Assembly: GCF_012844345.1 (NCBI RefSeq)
Contig: NZ_CP051625.1
Coordinates: forward strand, 2,232,001-2,296,000
Length of the DNA stretch: 64,000 bases
Direction: 5' to 3'
DNA from: Pseudomonas sp. gcc21
GTDB taxonomy: Bacteria; Pseudomonadota; Gammaproteobacteria; Pseudomonadales; Pseudomonadaceae
Every line of letters begins with the position of its first letter. Position 1 is the first letter of the stretch. Of this stretch, positions 49,266-58,675 are shown piece by piece. The translations under genes and the position numbers were made by a program. The notes under the pieces were generated by a model. That model saw only the letters and a list, made by a program, of their open reading frames with translations, did not search any database and was not told the DNA's origin.

Positions 49266-50594
49266 TCATCCCAGCAACGGCTGACTCCGTGGCAGCCGGA
49301 TATCAACCGACAGTCCGCCCAGTGCGCTAGTGCCGAGTGACAGTTCGCCATGCCAGGCGGCCAGAATGTCGCGCACGATCCCCAACCCCAGGCCCTGTCC
49401 ATCGACGTGCTGGTCCAACCGGGTTCCCCGCTCCAGTACCCGTGCACGCTCGGCAAGTTCGATCCCGGGGCCATCATCTTCGATCAGCATCCGGTAACCG
49501 TCAGCCTCCTCTACGATTGTCAGCGTGACCGCCGAGCGCGCCCATTTGCAGGCGTTATCCAGCAGGTTGCCGAGTAACTCCAGCATGTCCTCTCGGTCCC
49601 AGGGCAGACGACATGCCGGGGGTGCCGTCCAGCGCAGCGAGATATCACGCGGGTGAATCATGCGCAACGTTTCCAACAGTGGCGGCAGCTCGGCCGCGCA
49701 ATCGAAATGCGCGCCGGGTAATACCTCCCCAGCCAGACGCGCACGGGTCAGCTCACGACCAACCCTATGCTGAATCTGGCTGAGTTGTTCCTCCAGGTTT
49801 CTGCGTAATGCCGGGTGGGCGGACAGCTCCTCCCGCTGAATCAGGCTGCTTAACACCGCAAGGGGCGTCTTCAGTGCGTGGCCGAGGTTGCCCAGCGCAT
49901 GACGCGATCGCTTCAGGGTATTGTCAGTGTGCGACAGCAAATGGTTGATCTGCTCAATCAGCGGTTGCAGCTCAACCGCTGCTCTCACTTCCAGCTGTTG
50001 TCGCTGGCCCTGCTGCAATTGAGCGACCTGCTGACGCGCCTGCTCAAGCGGCCACAGCGCAGCCTTCACCGCATAACGCTGGAGCAGCACCAGAATCAGC
50101 AGAAACAGCAACACCAGACCAAAGCCGCCCAGCCGCACCTGGGCAAAGCTGTCGAGGACCGGGGTGTAATCCTGCGCCACGTTGATATGGATGATCCTGC
50201 CGTCACGTTGAAATTCCGCGCGATACGCCATCAATCGCTGATTCTGCGGGCCGTCGATAAGTTCGTCACTGAGTCCGCCACTGCTTGGCCAGCTGGGATC
50301 GGCATCCCACAACGAGCGTGATCGCCAGGTGCGATCAGCCACATCAATCCGAAAGTAATGGCCGGAAAAAGCACGCTGGTAACGCGGATTGATTCGCTGA
50401 GCATCGAGCCGCACGCCCTCCCCGTCTGGTATCAGCGCTATCAACAGCCCCTCGGTTTCGTCGCGCAGGTCAGCCGCCAGGGTACGGCGCAGCCCGGCCT
50501 CGAATAACCAGAGACTGGTTTGCAGCAACAGCAAACTCAGAATGACCAGAACCGCTACCAGTCCAAGGCTCAGACTGCGCTGTATCGATCTCAA
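49266..50594 (-). CDS. bqsS: Sensor histidine kinase, BqsS/CarS type
   Basis: Inner-membrane sensor kinase, 442 residues: TM1 (about 8-30), a periplasmic loop (about 31-150), TM2 (about 153-172), HAMP-like linker, then the kinase. The phospho-accepting His is in [13 protein letters not shown], with N-box [13 protein letters not shown] and G-boxes [10 protein letters not shown] and [12 protein letters not shown]. The paired regulator closely resembles P. aeruginosa BqsR, whose kinase responds to Fe(II) and calcium. The exact RExxE motif described for BqsS is not present; RDETE is the nearest. The start overlaps the regulator stop by 4 nt. Confidence 0.88.
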   Translation of the reverse strand: MRSIQRSLSLGLVAVLVILSLLLLQTSLWLFEAGLRRTLAADLRDETEGLLIALIPDGEGVRLDAQRINPRYQRAFSGHYFRIDVADRTWRSRSLWDADPSWPSSGGLSDELIDGPQNQRLMAYRAEFQRDGRIIHINVAQDYTPVLDSFAQVRLGGFGLVLLFLLILVLLQRYAVKAALWPLEQARQQVAQLQQGQRQQLEVRAAVELQPLIEQINHLLSHTDNTLKRSRHALGNLGHALKTPLAVLSSLIQREELSAHPALRRNLEEQLSQIQHRVGRELTRARLAGEVLPGAHFDCAAELPPLLETLRMIHPRDISLRWTAPPACRLPWDREDMLELLGNLLDNACKWARSAVTLTIVEEADGYRMLIEDDGPGIELAERARVLERGTRLDQHVDGQGLGLGIVRDILAAWHGELSLGTSALGGLSVDIRLPRSQPLLG

Positions 50595-51256
50595 GAGGCG
50601 CCGCCAAACCGGTAACCCTGGCCGCGGCGGGTTTCGAATAACTCACGCCCAAGCTTGCCGCGCAGGCGGTTGATGTGCACTTCGATGACGTTAGAGTCGC
50701 GCTCGGTTTCGCCATCATATAGATGATCAGCCAACTGCGATTTCGATAGCAGTTGTCCTGGATGCAGCATGAAGTAGCGCAGCAGCCGAAATTCACCAGC
50801 AGTCAATTCGATCTCCTGGTCCTGCTTGCGGCACAGCTGGCGCGATTCATCAAGCTCCAGCCCGCCGGCTCGTAAAACAGCCTGATTGGCCAGGCCATGT
50901 GCTCGCCGTAACAACCCCTGAATGCGTAACAGCAGCTCTTCGGGATGAAAGGGTTTGGTCAGATAATCATCCGCGCCAGCCTTCAAGCCATCGATTCGCT
51001 CGGCCCATGAACCCCGCGCGGTGAGGATCAACACCGGCGTTGCCAAACCACGCGCGCGCCAGTCGCGCAACACCTCAAGCCCCGGTTTGCCAGGCAAGCC
51101 GAGGTCGAGAATGATGAGGTCGTATGGTTCGCTGCTGCCCTGATAATCGGCGTCACGGCCGTCGGCCAGCCAGTCCGTGGCATAGCCCTGGCGACTGAGA
51201 CTGGCCACCAGTTCATCGGCCAGCGGCACGTTATCTTCGACCAATAACAGCCGCAT
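50591..51256 (-). CDS. bqsR: Response regulator, BqsR/CarR type (OmpR family)
   Basis: A 221-residue transcription regulator with a receiver domain (phospho-Asp-51 in [10 protein letters not shown], Lys-101 in YLTKPF) and an OmpR-type winged helix (about 125-218, ending [15 protein letters not shown]). It is nearly the same throughout as the BqsR/CarR regulator of P. aeruginosa as I recall it. That protein binds TTAAG-N6-TTAAG, and an exact copy lies upstream of this operon, which supports the identity and autoregulation. It overlaps the first PepSY gene by 1 nt and bqsS by 4 nt. Confidence 0.88.
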   Translation of the reverse strand: MRLLLVEDNVPLADELVASLSRQGYATDWLADGRDADYQGSSEPYDLIILDLGLPGKPGLEVLRDWRARGLATPVLILTARGSWAERIDGLKAGADDYLTKPFHPEELLLRIQGLLRRAHGLANQAVLRAGGLELDESRQLCRKQDQEIELTAGEFRLLRYFMLHPGQLLSKSQLADHLYDGETERDSNVIEVHINRLRGKLGRELFETRRGQGYRFGGAS

Positions 51257-51561
51257 CAGTCTTTTTCATCCTGAAGCACGCGCCCGTCCCGGGCGTTGAT
51301 CTCCAGCTCGCGTGCCACGCCATCGACCGTAATCAGTTCGATGTCATAGGTATACACGCCGTCATCCTCTTCCAGCTCCGCTTCAAGCAAGCGCGCGTCC
51401 GGATAGGACTCCGAAACGCGCTGCAAGATGCTCTCTAGCGACAGGATCGCGCCCTCACGGCGCAACTGCAAAGCTTCATCCTGATCCAGGTCACGGCTTG
51501 CCGCTGGCGTGGCGGCAAGCAACATGGCCAAAGGGAGCATTGAAAGCGTAGTAAGCCGCAT
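51256..51561 (-). CDS. PepSY-domain periplasmic protein (second of pair)
   Basis: A 101-residue exported protein: signal peptide ([16 protein letters not shown], cut near AAS-RD), then one PepSY domain ([51 protein letters not shown]). PepSY domains often act as protease inhibitors or in signal sensing. The start at 51561 overlaps the stop of the first PepSY gene by one base, and its own stop overlaps the bqsR start, so translation is coupled. It resembles the companion genes of the P. aeruginosa bqs operon. Confidence 0.85.
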   Translation of the reverse strand: MRLTTLSMLPLAMLLAATPAASRDLDQDEALQLRREGAILSLESILQRVSESYPDARLLEAELEEDDGVYTYDIELITVDGVARELEINARDGRVLQDEKD

Positions 51562-51869
51562 TAGTCGTCCTGATGGTCCTTCAACACTTCGCCGGTCTTG
51601 GCATCGAGTTCGAGATCCCATTGCACACCTTTTTCATCGCGCAATTCCACATCATAGAAGTACCGGCCGTTTTCTTCATCCAGTTCAGTCTCCTCGATCT
51701 GGGCACCAGGGTGCTTGGCCAGTGCTGCCTCATTGAGCTTCTCAAAGGATTGGATGGTGCCTGCATCGCGCAGTTTCAACGCTTGATCAGGTCCGATATC
51801 CTTGGCCAGCGCCAGGTTTGCGCCGAGGGTCAGAGAAGCGGCAACGAGCAGAGTAGTCAGTGTTTTCAT
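51561..51869 (-). CDS. PepSY-domain periplasmic protein (first of pair)
   Basis: A 102-residue exported protein with a clear signal (TLLVAASLTLGANLALA, cut before KD) and a PepSY domain with DQALKLRDAGTIQSFEKLNE and GRYFYDVELRDEKGVQWDLEL. It is a paralogue of the next gene, and the two share layout and spacing. It opens the operon of four genes ending in bqsS. The ATG follows GGAACTG. An exact TTAAG-N6-TTAAG site lies about 50-65 nt upstream. Confidence 0.87.
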   Translation of the reverse strand: MKTLTTLLVAASLTLGANLALAKDIGPDQALKLRDAGTIQSFEKLNEAALAKHPGAQIEETELDEENGRYFYDVELRDEKGVQWDLELDAKTGEVLKDHQDD

Positions 51870-51919
51870 GGGTTCAGTTCCTGTGGTTGGTTTTGACGTT
51901 CACAGAATAAGAGGCCCTG

Positions 51920-51935
51920 CTTAACTGAACCTTAA
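51920..51935 (-). promoter_or_regulatory. Putative BqsR-binding site TTAAG-N6-TTAAG
   Basis: On the minus strand the sequence is TTAAGGTTCAGTTAAG, an exact match to the tandem repeat described for BqsR of P. aeruginosa. It lies about 50-65 nt before the first PepSY gene, consistent with positive autoregulation. Confidence 0.75.
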
Positions 51936-52042
51936 CGAGCCATTGATGAAGAAGCCCTGGATGTAAATCCCGCTTCGATCGCGCAGCGTCTGCCGCGCTG
52001 GCTGCGCCCGGGGGATAGTAATCTGCTAGGCGAAAAAAACGC

Positions 52043-52070
52043 AAAAAAAAGCCCCACCAATGGTGAGGCT
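52043..52070 (-). terminator. Rho-independent terminator after the metalloprotease gene
   Basis: On the minus strand AGCCTCACC-ATT-GGTGGGGCT is followed by a run of eight T. It ends the two-gene metalloprotease transcript, just downstream of its stop at 52087. Confidence 0.92.
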
Positions 52071-52086
52071 CTAGTCTGCCTGAGGG

Positions 52087-53325
52087 TTACATCTTGCTGA
52101 AGTGGAACCGCTGACTGTCAGAACCGTTACAGGTTGCCTGAGTCAAGCTGCTGCCGTTGGCATTGCTGCCGGCATCCAGGCACAAGCCACTGTGCCGCGC
52201 GGTCACCTGAAACTTGCCCTCTTCAACTTGCTTGAGCTGCCATTGCTGGCTTTCACGCTCGGAACATCTGTAAGCAATGACATTCGCCCCCGCGCGGCGG
52301 CTACTTGCCACTACATTCAAACAGCCCTGCGTGCCTGTACTGGCCAGCTTGACGAACTCATCGGCCTGACTCGTCAGTGTCCATTGCTGGTTGGGGGCCT
52401 GGGTGCATGACCACTGCACCACATCGCTCATACCCCAGCGGGAATTGTTGACGTTCAGGCAGCGACCAGTGGCGGCGACTTTGATCAGATAATTACCATT
52501 CTGCACGGTGCCCTCTGGATCGGTAGGCTCCGTCGGCTCGTTTGGATTGGTAGGCTCTTCCGGCTCTGTCGGGCCAGGGTTCGGCCCGGGACCGCCTACC
52601 TTGGTAGGACGGAAATCTGCCACGCGAGTCTTCACGTTGTTGATTGCCTTGGCTGCATCAGCCTCGCCCTGCGCGCCTTCTTCTACACCACAGGGGTAAC
52701 CACGGCATTGAATACGTGGATTGGAAAACACTGACATCTTGGCGGCCCGGTAATACCATTCGTAGGTCATCAGCGTGCCGAAGGCGCCGTTTACGCCGTG
52801 ACCGAGACCGTAACGATATTCCGTCCCACTGGTATCACCCTGCGCTCTCGAGTGATTCAGGCCCATATTATGGCCCAGCTCATGAGCCAGTGCGGCCGGG
52901 CCGCAGCCGGCACCCAGTACGTTGAAAGCGTAGTTGGGATGAACGGATAAATAGCCAACACCACAGTTGCCGGACTGATGAAGCTGGGTAACAAAGTCCG
53001 CGCCGACACGGTCGCGAATCTGCGCGACCGAGGCAGACCGCGCCACTGTCATCAATGCCTGGGTCATATCGCTGGAAGCAAAATCATTGCGCTCCACGCC
53101 GACGATACGCAGCTGCAGATCAACCTGACTGTTGCGATACATGGTGTTGATCTGATCCTGCCAGGATTTCAGAACCACTGCCGGCTCGCCCTGCATCCGG
53201 GATGCGCTGGCGTCGTCATACAACACGAGGAGATCGATTTGTGCTGCGTGAGCGGTGAGGGTTGCGCCACTGACGACCAGAGCGGTAGCGCCAAATTTGA
53301 GGTAATGCCCGAGACGATTGATCAT
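52087..53325 (-). CDS. Secreted metzincin protease with ricin-type lectin domain
   Basis: A 412-residue secreted zinc protease. After a signal peptide (cut near AHA-AQ, residue 28) the catalytic domain begins at once (IDLLVLYDDAS). The metzincin site is HELGHNMGLNH (His-148, Glu-149, His-152, His-158) with Met-turn Met-186 in TLMTY. A Pro/Glu-rich linker (about 244-272) leads to a ricin-B-type beta-trefoil lectin domain (about 277-412) with QQWTL, QQWQL and QRFHF repeats. No prodomain is present, unlike related bacterial enzymes. It lies 37 nt after the prodomain-like gene. The start at 53325 is chosen over upstream codons because it begins the signal. Confidence 0.9.
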   Translation of the reverse strand: MINRLGHYLKFGATALVVSGATLTAHAAQIDLLVLYDDASASRMQGEPAVVLKSWQDQINTMYRNSQVDLQLRIVGVERNDFASSDMTQALMTVARSASVAQIRDRVGADFVTQLHQSGNCGVGYLSVHPNYAFNVLGAGCGPAALAHELGHNMGLNHSRAQGDTSGTEYRYGLGHGVNGAFGTLMTYEWYYRAAKMSVFSNPRIQCRGYPCGVEEGAQGEADAAKAINNVKTRVADFRPTKVGGPGPNPGPTEPEEPTNPNEPTEPTDPEGTVQNGNYLIKVAATGRCLNVNNSRWGMSDVVQWSCTQAPNQQWTLTSQADEFVKLASTGTQGCLNVVASSRRAGANVIAYRCSERESQQWQLKQVEEGKFQVTARHSGLCLDAGSNANGSSLTQATCNGSDSQRFHFSKM

Positions 53326-53362
53326 GGGTGTTGGTTTCCAGCGTGAGTTGAGAAGGGAGGTT

Positions 53363-54181
53363 TCAGAGATCATCCGGAATGACGTAATCCGGCTCGTTCT
53401 CATCGAACTTGAATAGCGTGGATGCGTTGGCAATCCAGCCCTGTTCGCCTACCGCTTCTATGACGAAATGGCCTTCTGGCGTGAACATGCCGCCTGAGGC
53501 CATCCGTTGGCCGGAAGTAAAGGTAACGTCGTACGCCGAGCCGGATTCGTCGGTCACGGCGCCCAACTCATCAACCAGTTTCCCGTGCCAGGTGACGCTG
53601 CCGTCACTGTTGGCAACGGCCTGGGTTATCTCTGCCTGGTAGGTCTGGCCGCTCTGGCTGACGGGCAGTTCGAGCGTGTCCCCAGCGACCAGTGTTTCAA
53701 GCTTCATTCGCTTGAATTCGATGAATTCGCGACCGTCGTTGCGTTCCTCTTCGGTGAGATCCAGCCCTGCGCCTGCGTCGTCGCTGGGCTCCCAGGCGGC
53801 TGAAGCTGCAAGCGCATCCCGCACCTTGGCCGGGTCGAAGGCCTGTCCATCGCGACGTGCGGTCATTTCATGCAACCGCATCGCCATGGTCGGGTAATCC
53901 GGGTTCAATTCGATCAACTGCTGCTCCTGCAACAGATCTGCGTCTGTTACAGCGCTGTCTACCGAAGCTGTTTCACTGGTTGCTTGCGCAGCCTGCTGTT
54001 CTACGTGCTCAGAAGGCTGCTGCGCTGAAGGTCCCGCATCGATTCCGGACGTTGCGTCAGTAGAAATAGAAGCCTGTTCGGGGACCTTGCCATCCAGCGG
54101 CGCCTCGCCCGATTGCGACATCCAGACAGCAGTCCCGAGAAATATGGCGCCTACTGCCAGCACCGGATAAATCGGTTTCAT
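53363..54181 (-). CDS. Membrane-anchored protein resembling a metzincin prodomain
   Basis: A 272-residue protein: N-terminal membrane anchor (YPVLAVGAIFLGTAVWM), a low-complexity Ser/Thr/Gln/Ala-rich stretch (about 25-80), then a folded C-terminal part (about 150-272). The latter, with GDTLELPVSQSGQTYQAEI, SVTWHGKLVDE, DVTFTSGQRMASGGMFTPEG and FVIEAVGEQGW, has the look of the beta-rich prodomain that precedes the catalytic domain in secreted bacterial reprolysin-like proteases. It lies just upstream of, and is cotranscribed with, a protease that lacks that domain. I infer a separately encoded inhibitor or folding helper; not proven. Confidence 0.75.
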   Translation of the reverse strand: MKPIYPVLAVGAIFLGTAVWMSQSGEAPLDGKVPEQASISTDATSGIDAGPSAQQPSEHVEQQAAQATSETASVDSAVTDADLLQEQQLIELNPDYPTMAMRLHEMTARRDGQAFDPAKVRDALAASAAWEPSDDAGAGLDLTEEERNDGREFIEFKRMKLETLVAGDTLELPVSQSGQTYQAEITQAVANSDGSVTWHGKLVDELGAVTDESGSAYDVTFTSGQRMASGGMFTPEGHFVIEAVGEQGWIANASTLFKFDENEPDYVIPDDL

Positions 54182-54524
54182 ATGTTCAACCCTTTATTTG
54201 TTTGGAGCCGACAACAAGGCAACGACAATGAACAACTCCATGCATATAGCCGGAAGCTGAATATTCATTCGCTGGATTATCCGGAAAAGATGCCGTTTGC
54301 AGCGGGACGCCTTCACAGATTTAACAGGTGGGGTACGGGCGATTGTGAAATTGCCAAGTGGACACGCGTCGATGGCTTAGCGGAGCTCGTGTATTGAGAG
54401 GATTAACGCGATAGCTGAGAAGGATTTTCCGGGGCAAAAACCTGTTTGCTTGAGGCGAGCACCTGCTGCCTGGGTTCGACAAGCGGCTCGAATGTTCCGA
54501 GCCGCCACTTCGCCTAGAGCATGA
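54182..54524. other. 343-base intergenic region
   Basis: Between the prodomain-like gene and the TonB receptor gene. An open frame on the plus strand (54113-54397) has no homology, no ribosome site and overlaps the start of the neighbour, so it is not called. The leftward promoter for the protease pair should be here. At 54483-54505 the stem GCGGCTCG-AATGTTC-CGAGCCGC probably ends the receptor transcript. Confidence 0.6.
54483..54505 (-). terminator. Terminator-like hairpin after the TonB receptor gene
   Basis: An 8-bp GC-rich stem (GCGGCTCG and CGAGCCGC, loop of 7) lies 20 nt past the receptor stop on the minus strand, followed by CTTGTCG. The T-tract is poor, so termination is likely but not strong. 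Confidence 0.5.
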
Positions 54525-56573
54525 TCAGAAGTCCATGGTCAAGCCCACAACCAGACGACGCCCATCCAGCACGGCGCCATACTCCTCGCTGGTGACCTCT
54601 TTGTTGGCGATGTTGTACAGGCCAGCCTTGACGTCCAGGCTATCCGTCGCCTTGTACACTACACCGGCATCGACGAAGCCGTATCCCGGCGTGCCGTCTG
54701 ACATGCTGGTACGGCTCAGGTAGTCTGACGTCTCGCTACGATAGTTCCCCTGCAACCAGGCGTTCAGTTTTGGCGTGACAGTCCAGTCCAGCAACACATT
54801 TGCCATATGCTCGGGCTGCTTGTTCAGCGGATCGCCCTTGAACTCACCGGTTTTTTGCTCGGACTCGGTGTAGGTATAGCTGCCGCTCAACCAGAGCGAT
54901 GGACGCAGCGCATAGTCCAGGGTCACTTCCACCCCTTGCATAACAGCTTCATCGACGTTGGTACGCGTGCTCAGAAAGTAATAGTCGGTGCCGGCGAAAC
55001 CGCAGGACCAGGCCGCGACGTTGTCGCGGTTATCGCTCGAGCCGTCACTATCCGTTGCGCATAAACGGTCTTCGGCAATCTTGTCCTTGTACTGAGTGTG
55101 AAAGACCATGAGGCTGGTGTTGAAGCCCAGCTCGACATTGTCGTAATTGAAACCCACCTCATAGCTTGTGCTGCGTTCCGGGTCCAACTCGGGATTACCA
55201 ATGATCAGCGCGCGCGGGTGAGGCGCGGGCGATCCGCCGCCGCCTGTGCCGCGACCGAACCCTTCGGTCGCATCGGCAAGCCCCGGTTGCTTATAACCGG
55301 TGGACACGCCGCCTTTCAGCGTCAGGTTGGGAGTTGATTGATACACCGCGTAAACCCGTGGCGACAGATAGCCGCCAAACAGCTCGTCGTCGTTGTATCG
55401 CAGGCCGGTTGTCAGCGCCAGATCGTCAGTTACGCCCCATTCGACTTCCGCAAACAACGCTGCGAGCCAGCGATCCACACTCTTGACTGCACCGGGCACG
55501 CCAGAGGTCAGCAGCCCGTTGGATTCATCGACAAAATCTTCGTACTTGTACTGGGCGCCAAAGGTCAGCACATGCGAGCCAAGAAAATAGTTCGCCTGAG
55601 TGTTGAAGGTGCTGACTTCTTCCTTCTTGGTAGCGTCCTGCACGCGTTCGGAAACATCGTGCTGAAGATAGGTATTGGTGCGCAGGTTTCCGTAGATCCC
55701 ATCGTGGGCAAGCACGTAGATGTCCTTGTCGAACTCAGTGGTGTTTTCCGTCGCGTCCGCTGCGATGCTCTTGCCCGGGTGGTGCGTCTCGTCCAGCCGC
55801 GCAGCCTGGTAACTGGCGGAGAAACGGTTCTGTTCATCCGGCGTCAGGTAAAGCTCGATACCTGCCTGACGGCGTTTGCCGTCGGGCGTGCTCGCTGCGC
55901 TGTCATCCAGCCCCACAAATCGGCTCTCCTCTGTTACCGACTGTGAGCCATGAATCTTGGCGCCCAACAGGCCGGGTACCAGCGCACCCCCTGCATAAAA
56001 GTTGCCCAGCCAGGCGTCTTCACTAAGATCGTTACGTGAAAGCGTGTATTCGGTCGATACCGTACCGGCCCAGGCATCGCCCCCTTTGCGGGTGATGATG
56101 TTGATCACGCCACCCATCGCCTCGGAGCCATACAGTGACGACATCGGACCGCGCACCACTTCTATACGCTCGATCATCGACAGTGGCGGCAAACCGATCT
56201 GCTTGCCGCCATCACTACCATTGGTATTGACCGAACGGCCGGAAGAAACAGGGCGGCCGTCGACCAGATACATCGTATAAGAGGAGGACATACCACGGAT
56301 GCTGACGTCCTGCATATTGCCACCACCCGTGACATATACGCCGGGAATATTCTTCATGGCATCAACGACATCGGTATAGGACTGCTTTTCCAGCTGCTCC
56401 CGGGTAATCACGGAGATACTCGCGGGCGCATGTGCAATGTTCTGCTCATACCCTGCGGCGCTTACGACCGTGGTGGGCTGCAACTCGATGGCCTCCTGCG
56501 CGTGCGCCAGCGACCCCATGGTAGCTGCCACGGCAACACTGCAGGCCAGCCGGTGTCGATTGAATTTAGCCAT
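54525..56573 (-). CDS. TonB-dependent outer-membrane receptor, CirA/FepA-like
   Basis: A 682-residue outer-membrane receptor. Layout: signal peptide (about 1-25), plug domain (about 40-165) with SVITREQLEKQSYTDVV, DVSIRGMSSSYTMYLVDG and the RIEVVRGPMSSLYGSEAMGGVINIIT block, then a 22-strand-type barrel ending in a C-terminal Phe (VGLTMDF). Sequence type resembles CirA-like receptors for catecholate siderophores or their breakdown products; the ligand is not settled. A Fur-like site lies upstream. It is divergent from yghU. Confidence 0.9.
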   Translation of the reverse strand: MAKFNRHRLACSVAVAATMGSLAHAQEAIELQPTTVVSAAGYEQNIAHAPASISVITREQLEKQSYTDVVDAMKNIPGVYVTGGGNMQDVSIRGMSSSYTMYLVDGRPVSSGRSVNTNGSDGGKQIGLPPLSMIERIEVVRGPMSSLYGSEAMGGVINIITRKGGDAWAGTVSTEYTLSRNDLSEDAWLGNFYAGGALVPGLLGAKIHGSQSVTEESRFVGLDDSAASTPDGKRRQAGIELYLTPDEQNRFSASYQAARLDETHHPGKSIAADATENTTEFDKDIYVLAHDGIYGNLRTNTYLQHDVSERVQDATKKEEVSTFNTQANYFLGSHVLTFGAQYKYEDFVDESNGLLTSGVPGAVKSVDRWLAALFAEVEWGVTDDLALTTGLRYNDDELFGGYLSPRVYAVYQSTPNLTLKGGVSTGYKQPGLADATEGFGRGTGGGGSPAPHPRALIIGNPELDPERSTSYEVGFNYDNVELGFNTSLMVFHTQYKDKIAEDRLCATDSDGSSDNRDNVAAWSCGFAGTDYYFLSTRTNVDEAVMQGVEVTLDYALRPSLWLSGSYTYTESEQKTGEFKGDPLNKQPEHMANVLLDWTVTPKLNAWLQGNYRSETSDYLSRTSMSDGTPGYGFVDAGVVYKATDSLDVKAGLYNIANKEVTSEEYGAVLDGRRLVVGLTMDF

Positions 56574-56663
56574 ATTTGAAAAGAGCTCCTTGAGAATGTC
56601 ATCGTCGTAGTCACAACGGGAGTACCAGCCAAAAACCCGATCGCCGGCTGGCCCGGTCCAGAC

Positions 56664-56684
56664 GGATTATAATCATTCTCATTT
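56664..56684 (-). promoter_or_regulatory. Fur box upstream of the TonB receptor
   Basis: GGATTATAATCATTCTCATTT, with overlapping NATNAT-type hexamers (ATAATC, ATTCTC, ATT), resembles the Fur consensus on either strand. It is about 90-110 nt from the receptor start. Iron repression of the receptor is inferred. Confidence 0.65.
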
Positions 56685-56845
56685 GCTACCAACTATCATT
56701 TGCGCTTGCACGCAGCGTTGCGCGCATCGGAACGGGGGAAAAACAAAGGTTCTGCTGCCGTAGCAATGGCCACTCCGTCGCCGGCTTGGATATCCTTGGC
56801 CCCACCCCGGGTCCAATTCTCAAACCCTGAAAAGAAGGCATACAT

Positions 56846-57736
56846 ATGACAGACGCAACCTACACACCGCCCAAGGTCTGGAAATGGGATGCGGAGAATG
56901 GCGGCAAATTCGCCAACATCAATCGCCCGACTGCCGGACCAACGCATGATCAGGAACTTCCCGTCGGCAAGCACCCGCTACAGTTGTATTCGCTCGCCAC
57001 GCCAAACGGGATGAAGGTAACGATCCTTCTCGAGGAGCTATTGGCTGCAGGGCACGAAGGGGCCGAGTATGACGCGCACCTGATCAGAATCACCGAAGGC
57101 GACCAGTTCAGCAGCGGGTTTGTCAGCATCAATCCCAACTCGAAGATTCCGGCCATGCTGGACAACAGCACCAACCCGCCGACTCGTGTGTTTGAATCGG
57201 GGTCGATCCTGCTGTACCTGGCGGAGAAATTCGGCGCCTTCATCCCAGAGGATGTGGCCAGGCGGACGGAATGCCTGTCGTGGCTGTTCTGGCAGATGGG
57301 CGCCGGCCCGTTGCTGGGCGGTGGCTTTGGTCATTTTTACGCCTATGCGCCAGAGAAATACGAGTACCCGATCAATCGCTACACCATGGAAGTGAAGCGG
57401 CAGCTGGACGTGCTCGATCGCCAGCTGGCGGAGCGGCAGTATATCGCCGGGGATGAATACAGCATCGCTGATATGGCGATCTGGCCGTGGTACGGCGCAC
57501 TGGTCATGAACCGGGTGTATGAAGCAGCAGAATTTCTCGAAGCGGATTCTTACGTCCATGTGCAGCGCTGGGCCAGGGCTATTGATGAGAGGCCCGCTGT
57601 GCAACGTGGCCGAATGGTGAACCGCACCTGGGGCAATCCTGAGGAGCAGCTTCCGGAGCGCCATGATGCCAGCGATTTTGATACCCGCACCCAGGACAAA
57701 CTCGATGCGGAGAGCACAAAGGGGACTAGTCAGTGA
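56846..57736 (+). CDS. yghU: Glutathione-dependent disulfide-bond oxidoreductase YghU (GST-like)
   Basis: A 296-residue cytosolic thiol-transferase of the nu-class GST family. It has the N-terminal extension WKWDAENGGKFANINRPTAG and the thioredoxin-fold domain LQLYSLATPNGMKVTILLEELL with NPNSKIPAMLD and FESGSILLYLAEKFG, then the all-helical domain with AGDEYSIADMAIWPWYG. The E. coli protein has strong disulfide reductase activity toward small disulfides. It is divergent from the TonB receptor gene. Confidence 0.93.
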   Translation: MTDATYTPPKVWKWDAENGGKFANINRPTAGPTHDQELPVGKHPLQLYSLATPNGMKVTILLEELLAAGHEGAEYDAHLIRITEGDQFSSGFVSINPNSKIPAMLDNSTNPPTRVFESGSILLYLAEKFGAFIPEDVARRTECLSWLFWQMGAGPLLGGGFGHFYAYAPEKYEYPINRYTMEVKRQLDVLDRQLAERQYIAGDEYSIADMAIWPWYGALVMNRVYEAAEFLEADSYVHVQRWARAIDERPAVQRGRMVNRTWGNPEEQLPERHDASDFDTRTQDKLDAESTKGTSQ

Positions 57737-57920
57737 GCCGTTTCGCCCGGGGCGGTTGAAGACATCCTGATGTCAGGCAACCCCGTGCTGCGCTGAGTAC
57801 TCTGATGACAGGGACGTCATCCTAAGCTGAGCACGTACCCACACATGCCCGACCTGGTTACAGCCGGTACCCTTCGTCATAGAATTGCTGCCTCAACTTC
57901 CCCGACTATCAGGTTTCGTC

Positions 57921-58595
57921 ATGCCCTATTCTCCACGCGTTCTCTCCCTTAATGTGGGCAAACTACGCAGCCTGCAGGTAGGCGGAAAAGTGAAACAAAC
58001 CGGGTTGTTCAAACAGCCCATGCAGGGCCCGCAGCGGATCGACGAGAATGGATTGCCGGGGGACAACATCGTCAACAGACGCTTTCACGGCGGACCCGAT
58101 CAGGCTGTTTATCTCTACAGCCAGGACGACATTGACTGGTGGAAACAGCAGTTACAGCGCGACCTGGAGCCGGGCTTTTTCGGCGAGAATCTGACGATCA
58201 CTCACTGGTGGCCGAGGGTTCGCGTAGGCGACATCCTGCGGGCCGGGGAGTTGATAATGCAAATAACCGCACCCAGAACCCCGTGCGCAGTATTGGCCGC
58301 ACGCGTGGGCGATCCGGCTTTCATAAAACAATTCGTCCGCGCGGCGCGCTGTGGTGCCTACGCTCGTGTACTGCGACCCGGCACGATAAGCCCCGGTGAT
58401 CTGTTTCACGTGACCGCTGCGGATGATGCCTCTCCCGCCGTGGAAGACCTTTTCCGTTACTGGCATAGCAAAACTCAGGATGCCGATTTTCTCCGCCGCG
58501 CCCTCGCCGCACCTATCGCCATGCTTCTGCGCGAAGCGCTCGAGGAAAAGCTACTTAAAGCAGAAGCAGGCACACCTCAGCTACCCATGTTCTGA
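57921..58595 (+). CDS. MOSC domain protein (YiiM-like)
   Basis: A 224-residue protein of the MOSC family, which carries molybdenum cofactor and a catalytic-type cysteine (APRTPCAVLAAR). It resembles E. coli YiiM, which protects against N-hydroxylated base analogues. Blocks include GLPGDNIVNRRFHGGPDQAVYLYS and EPGFFGENLTI. The start at 57921 gives the family N-terminus; the open frame from 57885 is not used. The substrate is inferred only from the family. Confidence 0.87.
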   Translation: MPYSPRVLSLNVGKLRSLQVGGKVKQTGLFKQPMQGPQRIDENGLPGDNIVNRRFHGGPDQAVYLYSQDDIDWWKQQLQRDLEPGFFGENLTITHWWPRVRVGDILRAGELIMQITAPRTPCAVLAARVGDPAFIKQFVRAARCGAYARVLRPGTISPGDLFHVTAADDASPAVEDLFRYWHSKTQDADFLRRALAAPIAMLLREALEEKLLKAEAGTPQLPMF

Positions 58596-58675
58596 CGAGC
58601 ATGGTTTGCTGAAGGCTTCCCCGACGGCCCGAGAGACCCTCCGCTCGTTCTGATACCATTCTTTCAAACCAGTCT

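Noticed and set aside
54113..54397. Possible 94-residue gene on the plus strand
   Set aside because: No ribosome site, no homology, odd composition, and it overlaps the start of the prodomain-like gene.
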